NCBI GenBank assembly: GCA_027943335.1
Contig: BSBK01004089.1
Coordinates: forward strand, 2,832,001 to 2,896,000
Direction of reading: 5' to 3'
Source: Chamaecyparis obtusa
Taxonomy: Eukaryota; Streptophyta; Pinopsida; Cupressales; Cupressaceae
Length of the DNA: 64,000 nt
Shown piece by piece: positions 1 to 10,089 of this stretch (within the stretch, counting starts at the first letter, position 1; every line of letters starts with the position of its first letter). The notes below the pieces were generated by a model that did not search any database, was not told the origin of the DNA, and worked only from the letters and a program-made list of their open reading frames with translations. The position numbers and the translations under genes are program-made.

Positions 1-480
1 CCTCTTCAATTTCTCCTCTATTCTAAGGGCCAATTGGTAACATTCCTTCACACTTCTGAGGTTAGAAGCCACAAATTCATCCTAGATGTTAAATCTTAAA
101 CCACCTAGATATCTAGCAACCTTAACAACTTCATCTTCTTCCAGTCCTGACCTTATGCTTAGTTTATAGAATTCATTTGTATATGCTTTCTAAATCTCTT
201 TGTTTTAAACTTTGCATTCTTTTATGCATTTGTACATCAAAGTCTTTAGGAAGAAAATTACCTTTCATTTTTGCTATCATCTTGTCCCAAGAGACAATCT
301 TTGGCTTACCTCTTCTCCTTCGGTCTGCCTCCTCATGATCCCACCATAGGAGTGCATGCCCTTTGAGTTTTGTTTTTTCCAATCTGACCTTTTGTTCTTC
401 AGGTACCTCTTCACTTTCAAAGTATGCATCAACTCCCTATGAAGTCGGATTGCAAAAATTTATCTGTACAGGCTCAGGCA
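1..480 (-). pseudogene. Ty3-type retrotransposon gag fragment
   Basis: The minus strand reads as part of a Ty3/gypsy gag capsid domain. The best segment (173-382) has the signature KLKGHALLWWDHEE followed by a basic RRRRGKP stretch, SWDKMIAKMKGNFLPKDF and QRMQSLKQ-like residues, the usual order in plant gag proteins (family knowledge). Homology continues in other frames on both sides: a DAYFESEEVPEEQKVRL-like segment near 375-435, and an EFYKLSIRSGLEEDEVVKVARYL-like segment towards position 100. The reading frame is broken by stops, so it is a dead copy. It is cut off by the window edge on the left and ends near the sequence at 488. No LTR or pol could be attached to it. Family call fairly sure; lineage within Ty3 not assigned. 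Confidence 0.75.
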
Positions 481-489
481 GGAACAAAC

Positions 490-815
490 ACTAGTAAAAA
501 TACTTCAAAAACACAGTTTTGCTAATTCCAATTTGCAGAATTTCTTCATTATGGTAGCCTTGATTCTATGGTGTTAAATCTGATAGCCTTATTACATCAT
601 TTAAAACCATTATTGGTCATTTCCCAATCCCCTAACCTAGGACCAAATCATGAGAAAGAAAAGGACATAACACAACCCTGCCATGATTGGGCTTTGAGCA
701 TTTAATTTGCCAATTACTAATAGATTAAGCATATTATTACTATGCTTAATGTTCCATTTAAATGCATTTAACACAAAAAAAAAAATATTTAGAAAACTGA
801 ACCAATGACATGTTT
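490..815. other. AT-rich spacer with a small perfect-looking palindrome
   Basis: No gene is seen. Positions 727-753 form a near-perfect palindrome (attaagcatatta pairing with tactatgcttaat), followed by an A run at about 773-785. The segment 795-820 is the inverted counterpart of a sequence repeated three times at 7853-7960, which makes it the left side of a foldback repeat later split by element A. Confidence 0.5.
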
Positions 816-820
816 ACAAC

Positions 821-2577
821 TGAATAGGGTTAAAATGGATTCAACTCTATTCAAATGTAAAGGGAAGGGGGGGAATATGAGATCTATTCCCTAACCCAAA
901 TTCCCAAAGAAGAGATCCAATTTGATCAACCAAGAGGTTAATACACAATTGAATCAATTTATGGAGAATATGGGAGAGAGAGAGAGAGAGAGAGTAAATC
1001 CAATATTTCCCTATTGAAGGAATTTATGCTTGGAATATGAAATAATTAAAATACAAATACTAACCTCAAATTAGGGCAGATCTAGAAAATGTTAAATTCT
1101 GATGTCTGTGTGTACTTTTAGGCAATTCTAAAACATGCTATGGACTAGAAATGTCGAGACAGAGAAAACCCATAAATCTTTCTCTAAGATGAACTCAGGT
1201 CGAGTTTGACCCTCATAAAAGGTCAAATACTACATTATTTATTTGAAGTTCGATTCAAATTTTGTTCGCAGATCTCAGAAGTTTTCCGAAAAGGGTATCC
1301 AAATTCGCTCTCAAATCCAAAATTCTGCACCTATACCTGCAAGAAAATGGGGTTTTTGTTGTTTGTTTGAGGGGTTTGCCTTGGTCAAACCCTGGTTTGG
1401 AATCAATCTTAATATTGAAATTGAAATAGGAATGCTAGCAAGTAGTAGAAAAAGATCTAACAATGAAGCTATGCAATTCAATAGATATGCAATTGTATTT
1501 TGAATGTAAACAAGTATATTGATATGAAAGCTTGAACAAAACAATAAATGTAAATCAAACCTCCATGATTGTATGCTTGGAATCCACCTTGATAAGAGAA
1601 TGAAATGGATCTTGAAGATGAACAAAAGGATCTTGAAGGAAGATCACACCATCGTGATGGCTAGATCTAGGGTTTGAGTGATGAATCTTGAATGCTTGAA
1701 CCAAATCCCTTCAATGGCTTGAATGCTTGAATCCTTGATCTTCAATGGAGAACTTGGATGGAGAAGAGGACTTGAATACTTGAACTTAATCACCTTGAGA
1801 GTTTTCACATGAAATTGATTGAGATGAGATGTCAATTGCTTGATTGTGGATGGACGATAAAATGAGAGAGGAAGGCCTCCTTTTATAGTGAACTAGGGCA
1901 CAATCCTCTAGAGGGGCCACCTTAGAGAATTAAATCCCAATTAGGTCCTAACCTTTAGAAAATATACCTAGATTAAATGCAATTAGAGGATTCACCATCC
2001 TGAAACTCGAAATGGCCAACCCGGAGGTGGGAAAATAAATATCCTGAAAGCCCGAATCCTGGAAATCCAAGATTCTGGAAATTTGAATGAGGGGGGAAAA
2101 ATTGAGGTTGGACTTGACCTAGTTAGGTTTGACCTTGATCCTGACCTATTCAAGTTCGAGCTCGATCCTGACCTAGTCAGGATCAACCTTGAATTTGACA
2201 CTGGGCCTAGATTCAGTCAGAGCTAGGTCAAGAGGTTCCGGGGATGCCTAGAAACCTAGAAATGATATAAGACAAGGACAAAATGTCAGGGATAGACATA
2301 AAATCCTATGATGACTGTGATGAAAGCCAGGAGGACCTATTTCTGAATCCTACCTAGAAAATAGAGCCATGGAAGAGTGAAATTAAGGAGAATCCTCAAG
2401 ATCCTAACCCTAATTTCACCTAGAATGAAGAAATCAAGTGCAAAAAAGAAGTGGAAAGCGGGGAGAAAGCCAGATACATGCAAAGACCTGATCAAGGTGC
2501 TTAACATGACCCCAAACCACTTACTTGGAGGGCTAAATGCTCTTAACATGGAAGTGCTTCCATTTTAAGACGATACA
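821..2577 (-). repeat. 3' LTR of element A
   Basis: 1757-bp copy matching 5838-7558 nearly throughout. On the element's own strand it starts TGTATCGTCTTAAAATGG and ends CCCTATTCA. It carries a GA microsatellite at about 973-994 that is shorter in the other LTR, and several copies of a near-palindromic CCTGACCTAGTCAGG-like motif around 2110-2200. Any ORF in it is short and looks fortuitous. Confidence 0.9.
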
Positions 2578-2592
2578 TTAAGCCCCCACTTT
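2578..2592 (-). other. Polypurine tract of element A
   Basis: Read on the minus strand this is AAAGTGGGGGCTTAA, ending exactly where the 3' LTR begins (TGTATC). Position and composition fit the plus-strand primer of LTR retrotransposons. Confidence 0.75.
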
Positions 2593-4690
2593 AGCAAGAG
2601 TATGGACTCGATGCAAACTCTTGGTAAAGGAGAAGAAAGAGAAGATCCTAGTGGATTCATAATGAGATAAAATAACACTTAGTTAAGGACACAAGCCCCC
2701 AGACTAAGGATTCTAACTCAACATACATGCATGAGGGTGTCAAAAGAACAAGGGTTAGTACTAAACAACCCAAATCAATTAGCATAAGAAACCTCGCTAA
2801 GAAATATTTTTCATACTAATATCATATTTGGAAAGCTATCATAAAAGCATAAATGTTTACATAAGAAAGACAAGAACAAAACTATAAATAACATAGCTTC
2901 ATGATCCCGTCCTATTAGCATGAAAGCAAAAAGAGAGAAAAGAGAAAGTGATTACCTCGCCCAGTAAGATGCCCACCTTACCTTGAATCACCCTGGAGGG
3001 AAAGCCCAATAGGTTCACCCATAAACTATGCTTGCAATTGTAATGTGTCTTTTGACAGCTTCTGGAATATCCATAGATCCACCTTCTTGTATCACTATGA
3101 ATATAAAATGCATGTCTCCTTAAGATTTAGCAACTTATGTGCGTTACCTTCGAAAGATTTAGCATATAGGTGCGTGTCTTTTAAGGATTTAGCAACTTAT
3201 GTGTGTTACCTTCCAAGATTTAGCATATTTGAAATTGGAAATGCGTGTCCTTTCAGGATTTAGCAACTTATGTGCGTTACCTTCCAAGATTTAGCATATT
3301 GAAAAATTTGAAAAATGTGTCTCCTCGAGATTTAGCAACTTATGTGCGTTACCTTCAGAAGATTTAGCATATAAATGTGTGTCTTTTCAAGATTTAGCAA
3401 CTTATGTGCGTTAACTTCCAAGATTTAGCATGTAAAAATAAAAAACTATAGTACAAGGGAGACCCTATATATGCCCCCCTCCTTAATATGGCAAAAACAT
3501 ACTATTTTGACATGTTAAGGAAAGAAAAGAACAAGGATAAAGCCTTCTTCAACATCAAGACAATATCCTCAATCAACACCCAATCCAAGCCAAGAAGGTC
3601 ACAACTCCTATGAGGCCATGGAAGGGACAAATGTAAAGAGATATCATGCAAGAAGTGAAAAGAAAGTAACCCTTACGAGGGATAGCACACTATTCAGTTT
3701 CCAAGGTGAGAGATATATCAACCATGGGAACCCAATGTCAAACAACAAAAGAGGTTGGTATCAAGGACGTAGGTCCTTAATGCAAACCAAAATTTTCATG
3801 TATGATTGGATGTCTCATAATAGATTAATATTGCTTAACCAAAGAAAGATGTGAATCTCGATAAGACAGAAGGAGATAGCATCCTTGCCCCCCAAGTGTA
3901 GGACAAAGATGAAAGAGGATACCTACTTCACAAGGCAAGGAGATATCCTGTTCAACAACAATGTATACTATATCCTTAGCGAGGGATATTGACCCCTACA
4001 TCAAGAATATAGATAATCATGAAAAGAATATGTCACTCATGGAAAATGATCCTCAAATGAAAGAGATCTTATCAACAAGACCCCCATCAAAGAGGAGTGC
4101 TTTAGATAAAATATCAGCTTTCAAAGGTGGGAACAAAGATTCAATCATCAAGCCCCCTGCAAAGAAGAGGAAGAGGAATCTTTGGATTGAGAGAAGCAAC
4201 TCTAACACCGAAGCAAGGGTGAGAGTTTATAAAGAGCATAATTTGCAAGATAGAGAAGAGGTGATGACCTATGACAACAACTTCTCATATAAGAAGGTTA
4301 TCTGTAGTCAATACATCTATCAATATGATGAAATAATATTACAATGTAAACAAATACCACTAAGCTAAGGAAAGTTGCTCCCTAGACAAAGAAAAAGAAA
4401 GAGGTACCTTGCCCCCTAGAGATAGAGACAAGGGATACCTTTGCAAAACAAATGTCTTAGAAAAGATATCTTGAAAAGAAAGGATAGATTCTATGGATGA
4501 TTAAAAACATAATGCAAAGCCATAGAAAAATAGGAGAGAAAGAATACCAATTAAGCCAAAATAAAAAGACCTAATGGATCCTGGGAGACTGGATGAAGAT
4601 ACACCTCTTGCCCCCCAATCATGAGACAAGAGGAAAAGAACATCTACATTATATCTAAAGGAGGGGAATCTCCTATATCAAAATTATGAA
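2593..4690. other. Non-coding internal region of element A
   Basis: No sense ORF of note is present. The + strand has 60-135 codon ORFs (for example 3961-4368, lysine-rich) that match no family I know and run antisense to the element, so they are not called. The region holds the minisatellite at 3124-3433 and recurrent C tracts (around 3472, 3883, 4150, 4412 and 4610), which are G runs on the element's sense strand. Confidence 0.55.
3124..3433. repeat. Minisatellite, five copies of a 62-72 bp unit
   Basis: The core GATTTAGCAACTTATGTGCG begins at 3124, 3186, 3257, 3329 and 3391, each followed by TTACCTTC and an AAGATTTAGCAT(A/G)T tail. The first ATTTAGCA of each unit recurs near its end, so there is also a half-period. 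Copies differ by a few bases and in the linker between them. It lies inside the non-coding part of element A. Confidence 0.9.
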
Positions 4691-4694
4691 GGAA

Positions 4695-5738
4695 TTATAA
4701 AACTGCACGAGAGTGAGATATAATTCCTAAAGCAGCTCTTTCTCTAACATATGACTTGAAATGTTTACAATCAGCAAGTAATTGTTTGTTACTATAATGA
4801 AAAGGACATTTATATTTGTATAGAGCATCTATCGACATAGGTATAAAGGTTTCTTTCTTGGAATTCATTAGCTCAACATATACCTTCTTAGCAATTTCTT
4901 GTCGAGTATTAGGGTTATCTAGGATAGGTGTGGGGAGAGGAGGATGATGTTTAGCATCACCTACCTTAACTTGAGATTTTGAACACCCAACACCATACAT
5001 ATTCGGTTTAGGAGGTATATGAACTGGAAATCTAATACCATGCTCATTAACGCCTAGCCCTAAACCTTTATAACCTTGTTTAGTCACCATATTATATCCA
5101 GTAGTATACAGATTATGTAAAGCTTCTACAAGAGGTGATTGCTTATCATGCTCATGAGTAAAGGTTGCATAAGGTGGGATAATAGGTTTTGAAGAAGTTT
5201 CTTTACCCTTTCCTTTAATATCATTATGAATCAGAGGAGAAGGTAAATCAAAGAAATCTTGCACATCCGCATCCTGAACTATAGCTTGAATCCCATCATA
5301 AGTATGGGAAGAGCGAGGATTAACAGATGGAGAATTAGGTATCAAAATAGGAAGATTAGGATTAAGATTGGGATTGATAGGATTAGGATGATTAGGAGAT
5401 GGTGTGTCATCTACGCAATTCTTCACATAATCCAAAAGATGAATAAGGCTACCACATAAATCTCTAACAAAAGTTTTAAATGTAGGCAGACTAGTGTCGA
5501 TCAACTTCACAAAAGCATAAGCAAGAGAAAAGTGAAGGGTCATCAACATAATGAAGTGAATGATACTTTCATAAACATCATAGGTATGATAAAGAAATGC
5601 TAGAAGAATAGTAATAAAGAACATAACCATGCACCAAAACATCTTAATAATTTCCATAGTGAATACAAGAAATGTTTTGTATTTTAATGAATATATAGAT
5701 TTATTTTTTTGTTTTTGAATTTTAAAATGCAAGAGCAT
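4695..5738 (-). CDS. Element A ORF: membrane segments, G-patch-like and Cys/His motifs
   Basis: Up to 347 codons without interruption, beginning about 80 bp inside the primer-binding site, as a gag ORF would. Met28 (5657) is an alternative start, since the first 27 residues are low complexity. Residues about 31-50 and 59-82 are strongly hydrophobic and look like two membrane helices. Residues 110-145 are Pro/Asn-rich (repeated NPN). Residues 213-251 contain GYKGLGLGVNEHGI and then YGVG, matching the G-patch-like block found between protease and RT in Tat-type Ty3 pol genes; a relative of that block is at 62960-63060 here. Residues 311-330 contain CPFH...ADCKHFK, like the Cys/His patch of plant Ty3 gag proteins. 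No protease, RT or integrase follows. I infer a rearranged gag/pol linker protein with a new N terminus; function unknown. Confidence 0.65.
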   Translation of the reverse strand: MLLHFKIQKQKNKSIYSLKYKTFLVFTMEIIKMFWCMVMFFITILLAFLYHTYDVYESIIHFIMLMTLHFSLAYAFVKLIDTSLPTFKTFVRDLCGSLIHLLDYVKNCVDDTPSPNHPNPINPNLNPNLPILIPNSPSVNPRSSHTYDGIQAIVQDADVQDFFDLPSPLIHNDIKGKGKETSSKPIIPPYATFTHEHDKQSPLVEALHNLYTTGYNMVTKQGYKGLGLGVNEHGIRFPVHIPPKPNMYGVGCSKSQVKVGDAKHHPPLPTPILDNPNTRQEIAKKVYVELMNSKKETFIPMSIDALYKYKCPFHYSNKQLLADCKHFKSYVRERAALGIISHSRAVL

Positions 5739-5820
5739 AAACTAGATCTAATCTAAATGCAAGAAAGGATCGAAAATCTAACACAATAGGGCATCTAATT
5801 CCACAAAATAAAGGAGAGTA

Positions 5821-5834
5821 TGTCAGGTTCACCA
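5821..5834 (-). other. Primer-binding site of element A
   Basis: Minus-strand TGGTGAACCTGACA, three bases inside the 5' LTR. It begins with TGG, complementary to a tRNA CCA end; the matching tRNA would end TGTCAGGTTCACCA. I cannot name the tRNA from memory with certainty. Confidence 0.7.
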
Positions 5835-5837
5835 AAA

Positions 5838-7558
5838 TTAATAGGGTTAAAATGGATTCAACTCTATTCAAATGTAAAGGGAAGGGGGGAAATATGAGAT
5901 CTATTCCCTAACCCAAATTCCCAAAGAAGAGATCCAATTTGATCAACCAAGAGGTTAATACACAATTGAATCAATTTATGGAGAATATGGAAGAGAGAGA
6001 GTAAATCCAATATTTCCCTATTGAAGGAATTTATACTTGGAATATGAAATAATTGAAATACAAATACTAACCTCGAATTAGGGTAGATCTGGAAAATGTT
6101 AAATTCTGATGTCTGTGTGTACTTTCAGGCAATTATGAAACTTGATCTAGATTGGAAATGCCGAGACAGAGAAAACCCATAAATCTTTCTCCAAGATGAA
6201 CTCAGGTCGGGTTTGACCCTCATAAAAGGTCAAATACTACATTCTTTATTTGAAGTTTGATTCAAATTTTGTTCGCAAATCTCGAAAGTTTGCCGAAAAG
6301 GGTATCCAAATTCACTCTCATATTCAAAATTCCGCACCTGTACCTGCAAGAAAATGGGGGTTTTTGTTGTTTGTTTGAGGGGTTTGCCTTGGTCAAACCC
6401 TGGTTTGGAATCAACCTTAATATTGAAATTGAAATAGGAATGCTAGCAAGTAGTAGAAAAGGATCTAACAATGAAGCTATGCAATTCAATAGATATGCAA
6501 TTGTATTTTGAATGTAAACAAGTATATTGATATGAAAGCTTGAACAAAATAATAAATGTAAATCAAACCTCCATGATTGTATGCTTGGAATCCACCTTGA
6601 TAAGAGAATGAAATGGATCTTAAAGATGAACAAAAGGATCTTGAAGGAAGATCACACCATCATGATGGCTAGATCTAGGGTTTGAGTGATGAATCTTGAA
6701 TGCTTGAACCAAATCCCTTCAATGGCTTAAATGCTTGAATCCTTGATCGTCAATGGAGAACTTGGATGGAGAAGAGGACTTCAATTCTTGAACTTAATCA
6801 CCTTGACAGCTTGCATATGAAATTGCTTGAGATGAGATGTCAATTGCTTGATTGTGGATGGATGATAAAATGAGAGAGGAAGGCCTCCTTTTATGTTGAA
6901 CTAGGGCACAATCCTCTAGAGGGGCCACCTTGGAGGATTAAATCCCAATTAGGTCCTAACCTTTAGAAAATATACCTAGATTAAATGCAATTAGAGGATT
7001 TACCATCCTGAAACCTGAAATGGCCAACCCGAAGGCGGGAAAATAAATATCTCGAAAGCCCGAATCTCGAAAATCCAAGATTCTGGAAATTTGAATGAAG
7101 GGGGCAAAATCAAGGTTGGACCTGCCCTAGTCATGTTCGACCTCGATCCTGACCTAGTCAGGATCAACCTCGAATTTGACCCTGGGCCTAGATTCAGTCA
7201 TTGCTAGGTCAGGAGGTCCCAGGGATGCCCAGAAACTTAGAAATGATATCAGATAGGGACAGAATGCCAAGGATAGACATAAAATCCTATGATGACTGTG
7301 ATGAAAGCCAGGAGGACCTATTTCTGAATCCTACCTAGAAAATAGAGACATGGAAGATGGAAATTAAGGAGAATTCTCAAGATCCTAACCCTTATTTCAC
7401 CTAGAATGAAGATATCAAGTGCAGAAAAGAAGTGGAAAGCGGGGAGAAAGCCAGGTACATGCAAAGACCTAATCAAGGTGCTTAACATGACCCCAAACCA
7501 CTTACTCAGAGGGCTAAACACTCTTAACATAGAAGTGCTTCCATTTTAAGATGATACA
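5838..7558 (-). repeat. 5' LTR of element A
   Basis: 1721-bp partner of 821-2577. It starts on the element's strand with TGTATCATCTTAAAATGG. Scattered substitutions and small indels against the other LTR (for example the shorter GA run near 5993-6002) show that the insertion is not recent. Confidence 0.9.
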
Positions 7559-7563
7559 ACAAC

Positions 7564-7790
7564 AAAAGTCTAATAGAACTCCCAACAATTCTTAAACATA
7601 TGTTATCTAATATGATGAATTCTTAAACAATTAAGGTTGGAGTAGACATAGTTATTCACAGTTGTTTGTGTGGTACAAGGAATATTTGACCTAATCTTCC
7701 TTCATGCTAGTAGTAAAAATTGACTAGACCTTTATTAAGAATTCATCATATCAGATAAAGTATGTTTAAGAATTGTTGGGACTGGTCCTT
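7564..7790. repeat. Hairpin repeat (MITE-like), arms about 46 bp
   Basis: The arm 7581-7626 (starting CCCAACAATTCTTAAACATA) is the inverted complement of 7735-7780 with only a few mismatches; the loop is about 110 bp. Element A inserted directly beside the left arm. No transposase is present. It may be part of a larger foldback unit that also includes 795-820 and 7853-7960. Confidence 0.75.
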
Positions 7791-7852
7791 TAGCGTGTAT
7801 TAAACAGAATAGAATTTTCAGCATATTATTATCATTCTATTTCTTTGTTGTA

Positions 7853-7965
7853 AACATGCCATTGGTTCAGTTTTGTAAATTTTTTTGTGAATTAACATGC
7901 CATTGGTTCAATTTTGTAATTTTCTTTTTGTTGTAAACATGCCATTGGTTCAGTTTTGTAATTTC
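7853..7965. repeat. Three tandem copies of a 41-42 bp unit
   Basis: AACATGCCATTGGTTCA begins at 7853, 7894 and 7936, each followed by a TTTTGTAA-like run. The inverted form of the same unit lies at 795-820, on the far side of element A. Confidence 0.85.
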
Positions 7966-8359
7966 TTTTTAGGAACAATCTGGCCAGTCACTGTCTACAC
8001 AATACCAGTTACTCCTTTGGTATCACAAACAACAAAAACAACAAAGTTCTTGCATAAACAAGTAAAACTAATGCCTGGAAATTTTCCTATGTTACCACCA
8101 AGCAAAGATCACATTCTAAACTTTCAAATCAATACGCTAGTGTTTCGACTGTACCTACGAGACAATGTACTCCAAAATTGTAGAGAAATTAAGTGTACTC
8201 CAAATAGACTGTCCTCTACAAAGAACTGACTAGAATCTATTAACCAACCTTCTAATTGTCAAATCATTATGCTTTCAAATCAATTACCTATCGGCGTATC
8301 TCTTGTAAGGGAGAGAAGCCAAACACATAAAGAACATGCACATAAACACGACAGCTGAA

Positions 8360-8650
8360 AAACTTATATGGAATACACCAAGAAGTACCAAATGATGAAT
8401 GCTCAATTGTTGTAATGGCAAAGCAATATCAGAACCGTCCATTTCTAGAACTTGATTTTTCTATAGTCCTAATGATTTTTCTTATTTCTTGAACATTGTT
8501 GACATACTTAAATGGAATACACAATAGCAAATGATGAATGCTCAATTATTGTAATGGCAAAGCATAAGAACCGTCCATTTCTAAAATTTGATTTTGTATA
8601 GTCTTAATTATTTTTCTATAGTCCTAATGATTTTGAAAATTGTTGACAAA
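8360..8650. repeat. Tandem duplication, period about 139 bp
   Basis: AATGATGAATGCTCAATT starts near 8391 and again near 8530, with the following AACCGTCCATTTCTA and CTATAGTC(C/T)TAAT segments repeated in order. Non-coding, AT-rich. Confidence 0.8.
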
Positions 8651-9024
8651 GAGTGTTTCTTTTTTTTATTATAGTATAAATGATTTTTCTATAGTCGTAA
8701 TGATTTTTCTTATTTCTTGTCTTTTGTCCCTTTTTTATTTCCTATGTCTGTGCTTTGTGACAAGATTTTGTCACCTTCTTTTGATGGTATATTTCATTCA
8801 CTCTATGTGGAATACTATTTTGTTCACTATTTTATTTCAGCTTGATATTTCTTTCATTTTTCATATACACAGAGACTACACATGCTAATAAAAAATGAGC
8901 TATTTGATTTAGGTTTACTTTTCATTATTGTAAATGGTTAATATTTGTGATGGTACTCCTTGGTGTATTCCATATAAAAATAATCATATAAAAATAATAA
9001 ATGTAGTAACGATGGTATGGTGCA

Positions 9025-9320
9025 TTATTGATATAGGCTCGATGACTCTTCTCAATGTGTCAAAATGTCAATGTGGTGATGGGAAATGTGTGTTGAAGAC
9101 TTCACAGACACAGAACAACCCTGGATGACAATTTTGGTGCTGCCCAAATAGAAAAAAGGTTGCTAATGTCTATATATTTAATGTTTCTAATGTAAATACT
9201 ATTCATTATATTATAAGAACTAATGTAGACTGGGCATCATAGGGAAATAATGGCTGTAGATACTTTAGTTGGGTTGATGACAACTCATCTGCATCTATCC
9301 ACCCATCTCCACTTATCCGC
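9025..9320 (+). pseudogene. GRF-type zinc-finger gene fragment
   Basis: The + strand encodes SKCQCGDGKCVLKTSQT, then NNPG, a stop (TGA where the family has Arg), QFWCCPNRKK, and after a gap of roughly 75 bp GCRYFSWVDD. This is the GRF zinc-finger order: CxCG, C, LKTS.T..NPGR.F, CPN, then C.YF.W.DD (family knowledge). The gap looks like a small intron, starting GTTGCT after the AAAAAAG codons and ending in CATAG before GGAAATAATG. One nonsense change and the lack of a clear 5' part make it a broken or partial copy. The frame runs on for about 35 codons after the zinc finger with no recognised domain. GRF fingers occur in plant DNA-repair proteins and in many small plant proteins, so the parent gene cannot be named. 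Confidence 0.65.
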
Positions 9321-9827
9321 GATGAAGGATTTGAGTGCAAAACATATCAGGCTAGGGCAAATGCCAAAATTATATTTTTACGATGCCTTCTCTATATTGT
9401 AATGGCATATCTTTGTTGTGACCATATGCGGAGATGAGCTTGGGAATTAATCAGTTTAGTATTTTCATAGTGTAATTAATATTTTAATATGGATATGGCG
9501 TAACCTCTCTTTGCCTCAAGTGTGCATATATATGGTTTACATCTTTTTTTACAATAATTCTTCATGTTTATGGCTCAGGTGAGCCCCAATCTGCTATCAA
9601 TCACATGATTTAATGTATAGTGTTTTCTTGGTTATTCCATTTGTTCCTTGATACATCAATTCGACCACACCCACTCCAATTCACATGGATGTCTTTGAAA
9701 TAAACTCCTAACTCTAATAAATTGATTGCAACTACTCACTAATCTTATAAAACAATAGCAGCTAAGAATGATCGCTTGCCAACATCTGCTGAATACAAGG
9801 TCCTCGAGAGATCAATCAATTGGGATG

Positions 9828-10089
9828 ACTGGATGAGGATGATGAGATGGGGGAAGTGGAGTTGAATCCTAATGAAAAGGAATCTTTGGCTGCAATTAGG
9901 AAGAAGAAGAAGATGCTTATCATTGAACACAAATTGAAGAAGAGTACTACAGAGAGCAGGCCTACCATACCAAGGAAGTTTGACAAGAACAAGGAATATG
10001 GCTTAAATAGAATGGGAAGACATCTTTCTAGCCTAGGCTTGGATCCTTCGACAATTAGCTTGATAATAAATGAAGGAGATGAGAGTTGA
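9828..10089 (+). pseudogene. NOG1 (nucleolar GTP-binding protein 1) C-terminal fragment
   Basis: The + strand reads LDEDDEMGEVELNP, then IRKKKKMLIIEHKLKKS, PTIPRKFDKNKEYG and RMGRHLSSLGLDPSTIS. This is the conserved stretch near the C terminus of NOG1, a GTPase needed for 60S ribosomal subunit assembly (family knowledge: acidic linker, I-R-K-K-K, PRKFDK, RMGR.LSSLGLDPS). Only about 85 codons are present. The GTPase domain is absent, and the usual continuation into the Arg/Ser-rich tail is replaced after GLDPSTISLIINEGDES by a stop. Its last part is repeated in inverted orientation at 10308-10363, so it forms part of a hairpin. It is either one exon of a gene whose other exons are not in view or, more likely, a gene fragment carried by a repeat. 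Confidence 0.75.

Larger units (their letters stand above)
821..7558 (-). mobile_element. Element A: complete non-autonomous LTR retrotransposon
   Basis: Two direct repeats (821-2577 and 5838-7558) flank 3.26 kb of internal DNA. The outer ends are TG...CA and both sides carry the 5-bp duplication ACAAC (816-820 and 7559-7563). Orientation is minus: a primer-binding site TGGTGAACCTGACA lies three bases inside the right-hand LTR (5834 to 5821) and a polypurine tract AAAGTGGGGGCTTAA lies directly before the left-hand LTR (2592 to 2578). There is no reverse transcriptase, RNase H or integrase anywhere inside, so it must depend on enzymes from another element (LARD or TR-GAG class by structure). 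The single substantial sense ORF is described separately. The inner edge of the 5' LTR reads TTAATAGGG where the outer edge of the other LTR reads TGAATAGGG, a sign of age. A diverged solo LTR of related type is at 46996-48517. Confidence 0.9.

Noticed and set aside
488..520. CACTAGTAAAAATAC as the left end of the CACTA element that ends at 12737
   Set aside because: The first ten bases match the right terminus, but there are no TCGACGA-like subterminal motifs, the flanking triplets differ (AAA against CCA), and the left flank is gag sequence rather than element C1.
1243..1625. Overlapping ORFs of 86 and 104 codons in the element A LTR, repeated at 6257-6633
   Set aside because: They exist in both LTRs because the LTRs are copies. 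Opposite strands are open over the same bases, composition is AT-biased and no family matches.
3961..4368. 135-codon Lys-rich ORF on the + strand of element A
   Set aside because: Antisense to the element, no recognisable domain, surrounded by other short open stretches; not enough to call a gene.
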